NCBI RefSeq assembly: GCF_048595595.1
Contig: NZ_CP184347.1
Length of the DNA stretch: 64,000 nt
Reading direction: 5' to 3' (one strand)
Origin: Bacteroides pyogenes_A
GTDB lineage: Bacteria; Bacteroidota; Bacteroidia; Bacteroidales; Bacteroidaceae
Shown here: one piece after another, positions 44,130 through 53,585 of the stretch
Position numbering within the stretch: the stretch's first letter is position 1
Layout: each line of letters opens with the position of its first letter
The notes under the pieces: generated by a model
What the model was told of the DNA's origin: nothing
Seen by the model: only the letters and a program-made list of their open reading frames with translations
Databases searched by the model: none
Position numbers and translations under genes: made by a program

Positions 44130-45314
44130 ATGTACGGTAGAATGCAGAAACATCTCAGCCAGACACTGGCTGAAATAAAGGAAGCCGGGCTTTATAAAGA
44201 AGAACGGATCATTGAAAGTTCACAACAAGCAGCAATCACTGTAAAAGGAAAAGAAGTGCTGAACTTTTGCGCTAACAATTATTTAGGTTTATCCAACCAT
44301 CCCCGCCTGATCAAAGCCTCGCAAGAGATGATGGACCGCCGCGGATACGGAATGTCGTCCGTCCGTTTCATCTGCGGTACACAAGACATACATAAAGAGT
44401 TGGAAGCCGCCATCTCCGAATACTTCCGGACAGAAGACACGATTCTATATGCCGCCTGCTTCGATGCGAACGGAGGAGTATTCGAGCCCCTGTTCGGCGA
44501 AGAGGACGCTATCATCTCGGACTCTTTGAACCACGCTTCCATCATCGATGGCGTACGGCTTTGCAAAGCGAAGCGTTACCGCTATGCGAACGCCGACATG
44601 CAGGATCTGGAAAGATGCCTGAAAGAAGCGCAAGCGCAACGTTTCCGCATCATCGTCACCGACGGGGTGTTCTCAATGGACGGTAACGTAGCTCCTATGG
44701 ATCGAATCTGCGACCTTGCAGAGAAATACGACGCGCTGGTAATGGTGGACGAATCGCACTCGGCAGGCGTGGTAGGGGCTACCGGGCACGGAGTAAGCGA
44801 ATTGTTCAAGACTCACGGACGTGTGGACATTTACACCGGAACGCTGGGCAAGGCTTTCGGCGGTGCATTGGGCGGTTTCACCACCGGACGCAAAGAAATC
44901 ATCGACCTGCTGCGCCAACGCAGCCGTCCGTACCTCTTCTCCAACTCACTGGCACCGGGCATCATAGGCGCGAGCATCGAAGTTTTCAAGATGCTGAAGG
45001 AAAACAACGACCTGCACGACAAGCTGGTAGAGAATGTGGCTTATTTCCGCAATAAGATGACAGCCGCAGGATTCGACATCAAACCGACTCAAAGCGCTAT
45101 TTGCGCCGTCATGCTGTATGATGCCAAACTGTCTCAGGTTTTTGCGGCGCGAATGCAGGAAGAGGGAATTTATGTGACCGGATTCTATTATCCGGTGGTT
45201 CCGAAAGAACAGGCTCGAATCCGAGTGCAGATTTCCGCCGGACACGAAAAAGAACATCTGGATAAGTGCATAGCCGCATTTATCAAGGTAGGCAAAGATC
45301 TCGGAGTGCTATAA
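44130..45314 (+). CDS. kbl: Glycine C-acetyltransferase (2-amino-3-ketobutyrate CoA ligase)
   Basis: 394 residues, PLP fold type I. NFCANNYLGLSNHPRLIKAS (about 46-65), the PLP-ring His in DSLNHASIIDG, DESHSAGVVG for the cofactor Asp and the PLP Lys241 in TGTLGKAFGGALGG. Cleaves 2-amino-3-ketobutyrate with CoA to glycine and acetyl-CoA. Divergently placed against the threonine dehydrogenase gene. A start at 44142 (MQKHLSQ) is an alternative. Confidence 0.96.
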   Translation: MYGRMQKHLSQTLAEIKEAGLYKEERIIESSQQAAITVKGKEVLNFCANNYLGLSNHPRLIKASQEMMDRRGYGMSSVRFICGTQDIHKELEAAISEYFRTEDTILYAACFDANGGVFEPLFGEEDAIISDSLNHASIIDGVRLCKAKRYRYANADMQDLERCLKEAQAQRFRIIVTDGVFSMDGNVAPMDRICDLAEKYDALVMVDESHSAGVVGATGHGVSELFKTHGRVDIYTGTLGKAFGGALGGFTTGRKEIIDLLRQRSRPYLFSNSLAPGIIGASIEVFKMLKENNDLHDKLVENVAYFRNKMTAAGFDIKPTQSAICAVMLYDAKLSQVFAARMQEEGIYVTGFYYPVVPKEQARIRVQISAGHEKEHLDKCIAAFIKVGKDLGVL

Positions 45315-45432
45315 CGCGAAGCTCCGGCAACATGAGCATACGGCAAACACGGGTGTCTCCCGCCTTCGCCGTATGCTCATTATTTAATGTATCCGCCAAA
45401 ACTCATATCCAAACCTCAAAAAAACGAACTCA

Positions 45433-45846
45433 ATGGAAGAACTTACCCTCACTACCCCCGCACTTCTTTTTTCGGCAGTTTCGCTGATCCTGCTGGCATA
45501 TACCAACCGGTTTCTATCTTATGCGCAGTTGGTTCGGCAATTACGCGACCGCTACATGGAAGATCCCGCAGACATCACGGTGGCGCAGATCGAGAACCTG
45601 CGGAAACGCCTGAACCTGACACGCACCATGCAAGGACTGGGAATAGCAAGTCTTTTCCTCTGTGTTGTCAGCATGTTTCTCATCTACATAGGACTACAAA
45701 TCCTTTCGGCTTACGTGTTCGGAATCGCGCTGATCCTGCTGATAGCCTCCTTAGGAGTATCTTTTCACGAAATACAGATATCTACCCGCTCTTTGGAAAT
45801 CTATTTGGGAACAATGGAAAAAGGGCAAACCAAAAAGCGTAAATAA
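45433..45846 (+). CDS. DUF2721 membrane protein
   Basis: 137 residues with three hydrophobic segments (about 8-25, 72-92, 95-115) and a basic loop (RQLRDRYMEDPADITVAQIE). Matches DUF2721, a small membrane family with no known function. 118 bp after kbl. Confidence 0.8.
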   Translation: MEELTLTTPALLFSAVSLILLAYTNRFLSYAQLVRQLRDRYMEDPADITVAQIENLRKRLNLTRTMQGLGIASLFLCVVSMFLIYIGLQILSAYVFGIALILLIASLGVSFHEIQISTRSLEIYLGTMEKGQTKKRK

Positions 45847-45849
45847 AAA

Positions 45850-45880
45850 AAGCTGCCCGGAATTTCTTCCGGACAGCCCT
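45850..45880 (-). terminator. Ferritin terminator
   Basis: Stem GCTG.CCGGAA / TTCCGG.CAGC followed on the minus strand by seven T residues; it lies between the convergent DUF2721 and ferritin genes. Confidence 0.75.
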
Positions 45881-45908
45881 ATATAAATCATTCGTACTTA
45901 ACGCGTCA

Positions 45909-46388
45909 TCAACGTTGCGCCAGCTGTGAGTCGACAAAGAAGATACCGGCATCGCCCGCTTTCTTAATTTTGTCGACAATACCTTGTACAGTAGCTTCTT
46001 CTTCCACCTGCTCCCGAACGAATCCCCACAAGAAATCCTGGGCAGCCTTATCTTTCTCAGCTGCGGCAACATCTACCAACTTGTCTACCAATTCAGAGAT
46101 GTGGCATTCGTGTTTGTACACGTGCTCAAACACTTCCAAGGGAGTGCCCCAACCGGTAGGCACCACGTCTATCTTGTCCAATTTGGCAGTACCGCCACGC
46201 TTGATAAGAAAATCGGCCATTGAGCAGGCATGCTGTACTTCTTCAAAATATTGTTTTCTCATCCAATGAGCGAAACCGCTATAGCCTTCTTTATCAAAAT
46301 AGAAAGACATTGACAGATACAGGTTTGCAGACCACATTTCCATCGTGATCTGTTCATTCATTGCATTTTGTAACTTTTCTGAAATCAT
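45909..46388 (-). CDS. ftnA: Non-haem ferritin
   Basis: 159 residues, four-helix ferritin. Ferroxidase ligands are visible: Glu in MNEQITMEMWSANLYLSM (about 17), E-x-x-H in YFEEVQHACSMADFLIKRGG (about 50-53), Glu in VYKHECHIS (about 94) and FLWGFVREQVEEEATVQ (about 127-130). Forms the 24-mer iron store. Monocistronic with a TACTTTTG -7 at 46439-46446. Confidence 0.94.
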   Translation of the reverse strand: MISEKLQNAMNEQITMEMWSANLYLSMSFYFDKEGYSGFAHWMRKQYFEEVQHACSMADFLIKRGGTAKLDKIDVVPTGWGTPLEVFEHVYKHECHISELVDKLVDVAAAEKDKAAQDFLWGFVREQVEEEATVQGIVDKIKKAGDAGIFFVDSQLAQR

Positions 46389-46438
46389 AATCGTTTTTAT
46401 TTTAAAATTATCAACAATTCCTTTATTTGAACTAATTA

Positions 46439-46446
46439 CAAAAGTA
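46439..46446 (-). promoter_or_regulatory. -7 element of the ferritin gene
   Basis: On the minus strand TACTTTTG, a match to TAnnTTTG, 51 bp before the start codon; no clear -33. Confidence 0.5.
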
Positions 46447-46505
46447 ACAAGGTTCCAAAAAGATTTGTTTCATCTTATCCTTTTTTTTAAACTACATTCA
46501 CATCT

Positions 46506-47666
46506 TCATATCAGTTCGGCAGAAGTATAGCTTTGGGGCAATTTCCGGCAATTGTAACCGGAGACCATCGCTTCTCCGTAAGCTCCGGCAGAGCGAATGG
46601 CGATCAGGTCACCCCGCCTTACCTTATTCAGGTCTATCGCTTTGCCAAACACATCGGAAGTTTCGCAAACAGGTCCCACTACATCATACGCTTGCACAAC
46701 ATCGTCGGAAGTAAGATTCTCTATCTTATGATAAGCCTGATACAAAGCAGGGCGAATCAACTCCGTCATACCCGCGTCCAGGATGGCGAACTTTTTCTTC
46801 GTTCCCTGCTTGACATACAACACCTTCGATATCAATGAACCGCACTGACCGACAACAGATCGCCCGAGCTCGAAGTGCAACGTTTGATAAGGACGGAGCT
46901 TCAACTGCCCCGCATAAGTCGCAAAGTAATCTTTGAAGTTGGGAACGGCCTGGCGGTTAGGATGTGCATAATCAATGCCCAAACCGCCGCCGACATTGAT
47001 ATGCTCTACCAGAATACAACGTGCCTCCAACTTATCTTGCAGTTCATTTACCCTGTTGCATAAAGCAATAAAATCGCCCATATCCAGAATCTGAGAACCG
47101 ATATGAAAATGAAGCCCGATAAACTTCACGTTCTTCATCTCCAAAGCCGTGTCGACAACCCGGTCCATATCTTCCATACTTATTCCGAATTTATTCTCGG
47201 CCAGCCCCGTTGTAATATTAGCATGGGTATGCGCTCCCACGTCCGGATTGATACGAAAAGCCACTTTCGCCACTTTATTCTGTGCGGCAGCCAATTCGTT
47301 GATTACTTCCAGTTCGGGAACAGACTCTACATTGAAGCAGAAGATGCCGTGCTCCAGCGCGAGATTAATTTCCCAATCGGCCTTGCCTACACCGGCAAAC
47401 ACAATCTTATCGGCAGAAAATCCGGCACGGATAGCGGCACGGATTTCTCCGCCACTCACACAATCGGCACCCAATCCGCTTTCACGAATCACAGAAAGCA
47501 GTTTGGGATTGACGTTCGCTTTCATGGCATAATGCACTGCATAATTCGGATATTTGATTGTCTCCCGGTGAATGGCAGCCAACGTATTGCGCAACACGTC
47601 CGTATCGTAATAATAAAAAGGAGTCGGTAAAGAACGAAACTTATCAAGAGGAAACACTCCTTTCAT
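46506..47666 (-). CDS. lysA: Diaminopimelate decarboxylase
   Basis: 386 residues, fold type III PLP enzyme. PLP Lys49 in HYAMKANVN, FIGLHFHIGSQI, the Gly-rich INVGGGLGIDY, FELGRSVVGQCG and catalytic GPVCETSDVFG. Decarboxylates meso-diaminopimelate to lysine. Last gene of the leftward his-ftsE-lysC-lysA run; 64 bp after lysC. Confidence 0.96.
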   Translation of the reverse strand: MKGVFPLDKFRSLPTPFYYYDTDVLRNTLAAIHRETIKYPNYAVHYAMKANVNPKLLSVIRESGLGADCVSGGEIRAAIRAGFSADKIVFAGVGKADWEINLALEHGIFCFNVESVPELEVINELAAAQNKVAKVAFRINPDVGAHTHANITTGLAENKFGISMEDMDRVVDTALEMKNVKFIGLHFHIGSQILDMGDFIALCNRVNELQDKLEARCILVEHINVGGGLGIDYAHPNRQAVPNFKDYFATYAGQLKLRPYQTLHFELGRSVVGQCGSLISKVLYVKQGTKKKFAILDAGMTELIRPALYQAYHKIENLTSDDVVQAYDVVGPVCETSDVFGKAIDLNKVRRGDLIAIRSAGAYGEAMVSGYNCRKLPQSYTSAELI

Positions 47667-47730
47667 TGCCTGATATTTATTTGATTCATATTAATAAAGG
47701 TATGGCAAATCACACTCAAAAATTCCTATC

Positions 47731-49056
47731 CTACAAAGACTTATCGTTAAAGAGCATATCACTCAACGATTGCAGCGCCTTTTTTTTGTCACATTCACGA
47801 ACAAGAAACGAAATATTGTAATTGCTGCCGCCGAACGAAATCATCCGCACCGGAATATCTCTCATCGCATCCAACGCCCGGGCTTCAAAACCGACATTTT
47901 CCCATTCCAGATCGCCCACCACGCAAACAATGCACATGTCCTCATCCACAGTCACCGTCCCATATTTCTTCAGGTCGTCGAGTATCTCATTCAGATGCTT
48001 CGTATTGTCTACAGTCACGGAAACCCCTACCTCCGACGTACAAATCATATCGATGGATGTCTGGTAGCTTTCGAATATCTCGAAAACCTTGCGCAAGAAA
48101 CCATGAGCCAGCAACATCCGGCTCGATTTTATCTTGATCGCCGTAATGTTTTCCTTGGCGGCCACCGCCTTTATCTTACCTTTTTCCGTATCGTTGGATA
48201 TCAATGTCCCCGGAGCTTCCGACGCCATCGTATTCAACAGACGCACGGGAATATTAGCATATTTGGCAGGCTGCACGCAAGTAGGATGCAAAATCTTCGC
48301 GCCGAAATAAGCCAACTCTGCCGCTTCTTCGAAATGCAACTGACGAACCGGCGCCGTTTTATCCACAATCCTCGGATCGTTATTGTGCATGCCGTCGATA
48401 TCCGTCCAAATCTGAATTTCGGACGCACCTACCGCCGCGCCTATCAGAGAAGCCGTATAGTCGCTCCCTCCCCGCTGAAGATTATCGATCTCACCATATG
48501 CGTTGCGGCAAATAAATCCCTGAGTAATATAAATTTCCGCATCCGAATAAAGCTCCAGCTGCATGTTCAGTTTTTCCTTAATATAGACAGGATCGGGCTC
48601 CGCATTCTTATCGGTACGCATATATTCCAAAGCCGGCAACAACACTGAGTTTACTCCACACTCCTGCAAATAAAAGTTCATCATCGCCGTAGAAATCAAT
48701 TCGCCCTGTGCCAGCACCACTTTCTCTTCAAATAAAGTAAAGAGGTCTTTGGTATAAGAGCGTATATAATCGAAATGAGCCTTGACGGTATCCATCCCTT
48801 TCTGTTTATACTCCCGAGTGGCGTAAAGCTCATCAACATGCTGCTTGTATTTAGCTTCCAGCTTATTGATAATCTCGTTGGCACCCTCCGGATTCTTCTT
48901 ATACAGATAGTCCGAAATTTCCACCAATGTATTTGTAGTTCCCGACATGGCAGACAGAACCACTATTTTTCTTTCACCATCGGTAATCAATTTGGCTACT
49001 TCCTTCATGCGTTGAGCAGAACCTACGGAAGTTCCTCCAAACTTTAAAACTTTCAT
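47731..49056 (-). CDS. lysC: Aspartate kinase
   Basis: 441 residues. Kinase domain opens with MKVLKFGGTSVGS and has LQRGGSDYTASLIGAAVGAS (about 195-215) and WTDIDGMHNNDPRIV; two ACT domains follow (about 300-440, IKIKSSRMLLAHGFLRKV). Phosphorylates aspartate, the first step to lysine, diaminopimelate, threonine and methionine; feedback control by the ACT domains is expected. Its old upstream neighbour ftsE is now separated from it by an insertion sequence 26 bp before its start. Confidence 0.95.
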   Translation of the reverse strand: MKVLKFGGTSVGSAQRMKEVAKLITDGERKIVVLSAMSGTTNTLVEISDYLYKKNPEGANEIINKLEAKYKQHVDELYATREYKQKGMDTVKAHFDYIRSYTKDLFTLFEEKVVLAQGELISTAMMNFYLQECGVNSVLLPALEYMRTDKNAEPDPVYIKEKLNMQLELYSDAEIYITQGFICRNAYGEIDNLQRGGSDYTASLIGAAVGASEIQIWTDIDGMHNNDPRIVDKTAPVRQLHFEEAAELAYFGAKILHPTCVQPAKYANIPVRLLNTMASEAPGTLISNDTEKGKIKAVAAKENITAIKIKSSRMLLAHGFLRKVFEIFESYQTSIDMICTSEVGVSVTVDNTKHLNEILDDLKKYGTVTVDEDMCIVCVVGDLEWENVGFEARALDAMRDIPVRMISFGGSNYNISFLVRECDKKKALQSLSDMLFNDKSL

Positions 49057-49082
49057 TTTCGTTACTGTTTTAATTATCTATA

Positions 49083-49098
49083 TGAAGTGATTTAAACT
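49083..49098 (+). repeat. IS terminal inverted repeat, left
   Basis: TGAAGTGATTTAAACT, perfect reverse complement of 49999-50014. Confidence 0.88.
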
Positions 49099-49916
49099 TT
49101 TCTTTTTCTCAAACATTTCCTTAGCAGAATTACCATAAACGCAATATAGTTCCATGATTCCCAATTCCTAACCGTTGTTTCAAATCGATTTAAAATAGTC
49201 CTGTAACTGTCCATCCATGCATTGGTTCTCTCAATGGCATAACGTTCAGCATACAACAGTTCGTCCACAATGGTATTATTGGGAGTCCCGTTTCTTTTAT
49301 TGATGCAGATATTGGAGACTACTCCATGACAGCCAAGTACACTTCGAAGAGCTTTACAGTCAAATCCGGCATCCGCATTCAAGAAAAGACCATCTGTTCT
49401 GACTTTTGCAATCCCAAGGTCATGCATCATGGAGCGGATTACGTTTTTTATGTCATGAGTATCATGATGTTCTCCGCTTTTAGGCGAAGACATGATAACC
49501 GGTATGCCTTGCCGGTCTGTAATATAAAGAGCGTTGGTTGTCTTGCGCTTTTTTCTACCCTGATAACCAACCTCCTCTCCACCACGCATAGCTACCGTAT
49601 GACTTCCGTCAAGGTCTACACTTGACATATCAAACTTTGTACGGTGCTTATTTAAAAGATGAAGCCAAAGAGATTTCCATTCACCTTTTTTACTCCATTT
49701 GTTATAATGATGGAATACCGCACCATAGGTCAGAACCTTGTCACTGAACAGGGAATCTACAGGTAAATATTTCCACTGACACCCTGTTTTCAGTTTATAA
49801 AGAATGGCATTTACGATTTCAACAAGACTACTTTGAGTTACGAAACCACGTTTGGCCACACATAAATGAGGCAATATTTCACTTTTTATTGTATCTTTGT
49901 CCAACACAGCGTACAT
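49092..49916 (-). CDS. IS5-family DDE transposase
   Basis: 274 residues from ATG 49916 (MYAVLDKDTIKSEI); the frame is open to 49988 but that would start near the IS end. N-terminal DUF4096-like segment (GCQWKYLP) and a DDE catalytic domain: first Asp in VDLDGSHTVAMRGG, second Asp in LNADAGFDCKALR, Glu in YAIERTNAWMDSYRTILNRF with the Y(2)R(3)E-type spacing of the IS5 group. Complete and possibly active. Its stop codon lies only a few bases inside the left terminal repeat. Confidence 0.88.
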   Translation of the reverse strand: MYAVLDKDTIKSEILPHLCVAKRGFVTQSSLVEIVNAILYKLKTGCQWKYLPVDSLFSDKVLTYGAVFHHYNKWSKKGEWKSLWLHLLNKHRTKFDMSSVDLDGSHTVAMRGGEEVGYQGRKKRKTTNALYITDRQGIPVIMSSPKSGEHHDTHDIKNVIRSMMHDLGIAKVRTDGLFLNADAGFDCKALRSVLGCHGVVSNICINKRNGTPNNTIVDELLYAERYAIERTNAWMDSYRTILNRFETTVRNWESWNYIAFMVILLRKCLRKRKV

Positions 49917-49998
49917 AGGGATGTTGTTATGAATGAGTTTGGTCACCCATAATATAACAATTTTAGCTATTAGTACGCTGTTTCTCATTTGATCAATT

Positions 49999-50014
49999 AG
50001 TTTAAATCACTTCA
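49999..50014 (-). repeat. IS terminal inverted repeat, right
   Basis: Mirror of 49083-49098. It contains the TGA stop codon (50012-50014, minus strand) of the ftsE-like gene. Confidence 0.88.
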
Positions 50015-50728
50015 ATTTAAATCTATCTCTATGGTTTTCAACTCCGGAATATATTCGTCGGTCACATCGGTTATATAATGTTCCTTACAACAATATACCC
50101 TGCCAGGGTATTCTTTGAGCAACTGGAGATTATGCGTAGTGATAATGACAGAAGATCCCGTCTCACAAATGTTATGAAGTATGCCGACAATAGCCCTTCC
50201 GGTCTCTGCGTCCAGATTCCCCGTCGGCTCATCGGCAAGGATGATCTCCGGCGAATTGAGCACGGCCCGTGCTATCACAATTCGTTGCTGCTCGCCTCCC
50301 GAAAGCTCGTTCGGAAGTTTATACCCTTTATTCGACATTCCCACCAATTGCAGCACTTCATCGATTCGGTCTTTCATCTCCTGCTTGTTTTTCCAGCCGG
50401 TGGCCCGAAGCACAAACTCAAGGTTATCATACACCGTACGGTCTGTCAATAACTGGAAATCCTGAAATACAATGCCCAATCTTTTTCTTAACTGCGGAAT
50501 ATGTTTCCGCTTAATAGAGCACATATCATACCCCAGCACTTCCGCTTCGCCGCTCAGCACATCCAGTTCGCCGTACAAAGTTTTCAGCAGACTTGTTTTT
50601 CCCGATCCTACTTTCCCTATCAGATAAACAAACTCTCCTTTATGCAACTCCAGATTGACTTCCTTCAGCACACAAAGTTCCTGCTGATGAATCTCTACAT
50701 CTTTATATCGAATCAATGTCTCTTCCAT
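50012..50728 (-). CDS. ftsE: FtsE-like ABC ATPase
   Basis: 238 residues. Walker A GKVGSGKT (38-45), Q-loop FQDFQLLTD, signature LSGGEQQRIVIARAVLN, Walker B ILADEPTGNLD and the His switch ITTHNLQLL. Partner of FtsX in cell division and peptidoglycan hydrolase control. It overlaps hisIE by 16 bp. Its stop codon is inside the terminal repeat of the IS, so the last few residues (EIDLN) and the stop may differ from the ancestral gene; the ATPase core is intact. Confidence 0.88.
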   Translation of the reverse strand: MEETLIRYKDVEIHQQELCVLKEVNLELHKGEFVYLIGKVGSGKTSLLKTLYGELDVLSGEAEVLGYDMCSIKRKHIPQLRKRLGIVFQDFQLLTDRTVYDNLEFVLRATGWKNKQEMKDRIDEVLQLVGMSNKGYKLPNELSGGEQQRIVIARAVLNSPEIILADEPTGNLDAETGRAIVGILHNICETGSSVIITTHNLQLLKEYPGRVYCCKEHYITDVTDEYIPELKTIEIDLN

Positions 50729-51321
50729 GTGTCACTATGCCTGTCGCTCAACTCCCGGGCAAGGTCTTCAATGCGATACCCCTTTGAAGCAAGTAATACA
50801 ATCAAATGATAAATCAAGTCGGCTCCCTCATAAATCAAGCGTTCATCGGTTCCGTTCGTGGCCTCAATCACTGTTTCCACAGCCTCCTCTCCTACCTTTT
50901 GCGCGATTTTATTTATTCCCTCGTGAAACAGGCTGGTGGTATAAGAACCCTCAGGCATTTCTTCACGGCGTTTATCGATAAAGTCTTGCAGCAGTTTTAA
51001 AAACATGAGAGGTTCCTCGTTTTTCTCCCCCCAACAAGTATCCGTACCCGTATGGCAAACAGGACCCGCCGGGTTTACCTCAATCAAAAGCGTGTCATCG
51101 TCACAATCGGCTTTCACTGAAACCACCCGAAGGAAATTGCCACTTTCTTCCCCTTTTGTCCACAAACGCTTTTTAGAACGGCTATAAAAAGTTACCTTCC
51201 CGGATTCCATAGTCCGGTCGTAAGCTTCCCTGTCCATGAAGCCCAGCATCAGAACTTTTCTTGTCTCACTATCTTGTATGATAGCCGGGATGAGTCCATT
51301 CATTTTATCGAAATCCAGCAT
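50713..51321 (-). CDS. hisIE: Phosphoribosyl-AMP cyclohydrolase / phosphoribosyl-ATP pyrophosphatase
   Basis: 202 residues. HisI half (1-105) with VLMLGFMDREAYDRTMESGK, FYSRSKKRLWTKGEESGN and Zn residues in ADCDDDTLLIEV and VCHTGTDTCW; HisE half (110-202) with REEMPEGSYTTSLFHEGINK and KVGEEAVETVIEA, YEGADLIYHLIVLL. Steps 2 and 3 of histidine synthesis. Eleven bases after hisF. Confidence 0.96.
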   Translation of the reverse strand: MLDFDKMNGLIPAIIQDSETRKVLMLGFMDREAYDRTMESGKVTFYSRSKKRLWTKGEESGNFLRVVSVKADCDDDTLLIEVNPAGPVCHTGTDTCWGEKNEEPLMFLKLLQDFIDKRREEMPEGSYTTSLFHEGINKIAQKVGEEAVETVIEATNGTDERLIYEGADLIYHLIVLLASKGYRIEDLARELSDRHSDTWKRH

Positions 51322-51331
51322 GCTATATTTA

Positions 51332-52126
51332 CTATTTATAAATTACCGACGATGGATCACCGTGCGGCCATTTTGTTCTTATCGGAATATTCTGTGCGCA
51401 AAGATAAGATTTTAATTCGGGAATTTTTATTTCTCCGAAGTGAAAAACGCTGGCAGCCAATACCGCATCCGCTTTTCCAATTACAAACGCGTCACGAAAA
51501 TGCTCTTTGGTTCCGGCTCCACCCGAAGCAATCACCGGTATAGACAGTTGCCCTGCTAAAGCAGCAAGCACATTGTTGGCATATCCGTTCTTTACCCCGT
51601 CATGGTCCATACTTGTGAACAGCACCTCTCCTGCTCCCCGATCCTGCGCCTCTTTCGTCCATTCGCACAATTCCTTATCCGTCTCTATCCGCCCCCCGTT
51701 CAAAAAACATTTCCAACCCGAACCGGTTTGTTTGGCATCGACAGCCAACACACAAACCTGCGAACCGAAATGTTTGGCTATTTGGTCGATCAAGTTCGGA
51801 TTGCGAATAGCGGAAGAGTTTATGGATATTTTATCCGCCCCGGCATTCAGAAGTCGGTCTACATCGCCAAGCTCATTAATTCCTCCTCCCACAGTAAACG
51901 GTATATTTATATTGGCAGAAATCCGCCTAACCAAGTCCGTAAAGGTTTTACGCCCTTCATGTGTGGCAGTGATATCCAAAAAGACAAGTTCGTCGGCGCC
52001 CTGTTCGCTGTAAGTGCGCGCCAATTCCACAGGATCGCCCGCATGCCGTAAATTCACGAAATTCGTTCCTTTTACGGTTTGCCCATCCTTAATATCCAAG
52101 CAAGGTATAATTCTTTTTGCTAACAC
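51332..52126 (-). CDS. hisF: Imidazole glycerol phosphate synthase, cyclase subunit
   Basis: 264 residues, starting at a GTG codon (MLAKRIIPCLDIKDGQTVKG). (Beta/alpha)8 barrel with catalytic Asp in IPCLDIKDG (Asp11) and the second Asp in CVLAVDAKQTGSG (about 130), and phosphate loops FTVGGGINE and IPVIASGGAG. Uses ammonia from HisH. 54 bp after hisA. Confidence 0.96.
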   Translation of the reverse strand: MLAKRIIPCLDIKDGQTVKGTNFVNLRHAGDPVELARTYSEQGADELVFLDITATHEGRKTFTDLVRRISANINIPFTVGGGINELGDVDRLLNAGADKISINSSAIRNPNLIDQIAKHFGSQVCVLAVDAKQTGSGWKCFLNGGRIETDKELCEWTKEAQDRGAGEVLFTSMDHDGVKNGYANNVLAALAGQLSIPVIASGGAGTKEHFRDAFVIGKADAVLAASVFHFGEIKIPELKSYLCAQNIPIRTKWPHGDPSSVIYK

Positions 52127-52180
52127 GGTTTTATTTACATTTTATATTTCATAAAAATAATCCGGGACATCCGGAACAAC

Positions 52181-52900
52181 TTATAAGAAAACACGTAAAT
52201 CTTTCAAAGAAATGCGACCCTCGTATAGCGCCTTTCCGAAAACAACCCCGGGCACCTTCATCTCATTCAAAGCGATGATGTCATCCATTCCGCCCACTCC
52301 CCCGCTGGCTATCAGATAAAGTTCCGGAAATCGTTCCAACACTTCCTTATACAGATCGACGGAAGGTCCTTTGAGCATACCGTCGCAATCTATATCGGTA
52401 CAGACCACTTTACGGATTCCCTTATCTACATAATCTCCGAGAAACGGCAAAAGTTCACGTTCGCTTTTGTCTTTCCATCCGTTCACTGCAATTTGGCGTC
52501 CCTTCACATCCGCTCCGAGGATAATCCTTTCACTTCCATAGACAACCAGCCAATGAGAAAAACGCTGAGGGTCTTTCACCGCTATACTTCCTCCGGTAAC
52601 CATCTGAGCCCCACACTCAAAAGCAATTCTTAAATCTTCATCGCTCTTTATCCCGCCGCCAAAATCAATGACCAACGATGTATGCGTGGCAATTCGTTCC
52701 AACACCCGGTAATTTACGATATGACGAGAAACTGCCCCATCCAAATCGACCAAATGCAACCTGCGGATACCATTTGCCTCAAACTCCTTGGCAACCTCCA
52801 ACGGATCTTCATTATATACTTTTTTAGTATCATAATCTCCCTGAGAAAGGCGCACGCACTTCCCCTCGATCACATCAATAGCCGGAATAATTTCTATCAT
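52181..52900 (-). CDS. hisA: ProFAR isomerase
   Basis: 239 residues, (beta/alpha)8 barrel. Catalytic Asp in IIPAIDVIEGKCVRLSQGDY (Asp9) and the second Asp in VVCTDIDCDGML (about 128-130), with phosphate loops VIDFGGGIKS and LIASGGVGGMDD. Step 4 of histidine synthesis. Between hisH and hisF. Confidence 0.96.
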   Translation of the reverse strand: MIEIIPAIDVIEGKCVRLSQGDYDTKKVYNEDPLEVAKEFEANGIRRLHLVDLDGAVSRHIVNYRVLERIATHTSLVIDFGGGIKSDEDLRIAFECGAQMVTGGSIAVKDPQRFSHWLVVYGSERIILGADVKGRQIAVNGWKDKSERELLPFLGDYVDKGIRKVVCTDIDCDGMLKGPSVDLYKEVLERFPELYLIASGGVGGMDDIIALNEMKVPGVVFGKALYEGRISLKDLRVFL

Positions 52901-52994
52901 CTATACATCTATCGTTTATACTGTTTTGACTCAATAAACCGTTCCTTCTTTTCTGCAAAATCTATTTTTGAAAAAATCAGAAACCGGATCCCAA

Positions 52995-53585
52995 TTACAA
53001 AGCCAGAAAGTTCTTCAAAATCCGTTCGCCCGCTTCACCGCTTTTTTCGGGATGAAACTGGACAGCATAGAAATTGTCCTTATGCAAGGCTGCGCTGAAC
53101 GGATGGATGTAGCCGGTCTCGGCAACGGTAAATTCACAAACCGGTACATAAAAACTATGCACGAAATAAACATACTCTTCGTATCCGAATTTGTCGAACA
53201 ATCGACAGTTGACATTCCGGATGGTATTCCATCCCATATGCGGCACCTTGTCTTCATGCTTCTGCGGAATGAAACGCCTGACATCGGCACCGAAAATATC
53301 AAGACAATCGGTCTCTCCTTCCTCTGAATACCTGCACATCAATTGCATACCCAGGCAAATTCCTAAAACCGGTTGGCGCAAAGACTTTATCAACTTGTCC
53401 AAGCCCGATGTCCGCAGATATTCCATAGTTGTTCCGGCCTCTCCCACACCCGGGAAAATCACTTTATCAGCAGACCGGAGCAATGCCTCGTCCGCTGTAA
53501 TCAGAGTTTCCACTCCCAACCTCTTTAACGCGCAATCAACCGACCGTACATTTCCGGCGTTATATTTCAATATAGCTACTTTCAT
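52995..53585 (-). CDS. hisH: Imidazole glycerol phosphate synthase, glutaminase subunit
   Basis: 196 residues, class I glutamine amidotransferase. Nucleophile Cys in VLGICLGMQLM (about 78), His and Glu in YAVQFHPEKSGEAGERIL (about 178-180), and KVIFPGVGEAGTTMEYL. Supplies ammonia to HisF. First gene of the his-ftsE-lysC-lysA unit; a TATTTTTG -7 element precedes it. The four his genes here give only the middle of the pathway. Confidence 0.96.
   Translation of the reverse strand: MKVAILKYNAGNVRSVDCALKRLGVETLITADEALLRSADKVIFPGVGEAGTTMEYLRTSGLDKLIKSLRQPVLGICLGMQLMCRYSEEGETDCLDIFGADVRRFIPQKHEDKVPHMGWNTIRNVNCRLFDKFGYEEYVYFVHSFYVPVCEFTVAETGYIHPFSAALHKDNFYAVQFHPEKSGEAGERILKNFLAL

Larger units (their letters stand above)
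49083..50014 (-). mobile_element. IS5-type insertion sequence, 932 bp
   Basis: Bounded by 16-bp perfect terminal inverted repeats (49083-49098 and 49999-50014; TGAAGTGATTTAAACT). Contains one transposase gene reading leftward. Flanks (ta before, at after) show no clear target duplication. It lies between ftsE and lysC in an otherwise compact operon. Confidence 0.88.

Noticed and set aside
49075..50020. Target-site duplication of the insertion sequence
   Set aside because: Bases next to the two terminal repeats differ; no repeat of 2-9 bp is convincing.
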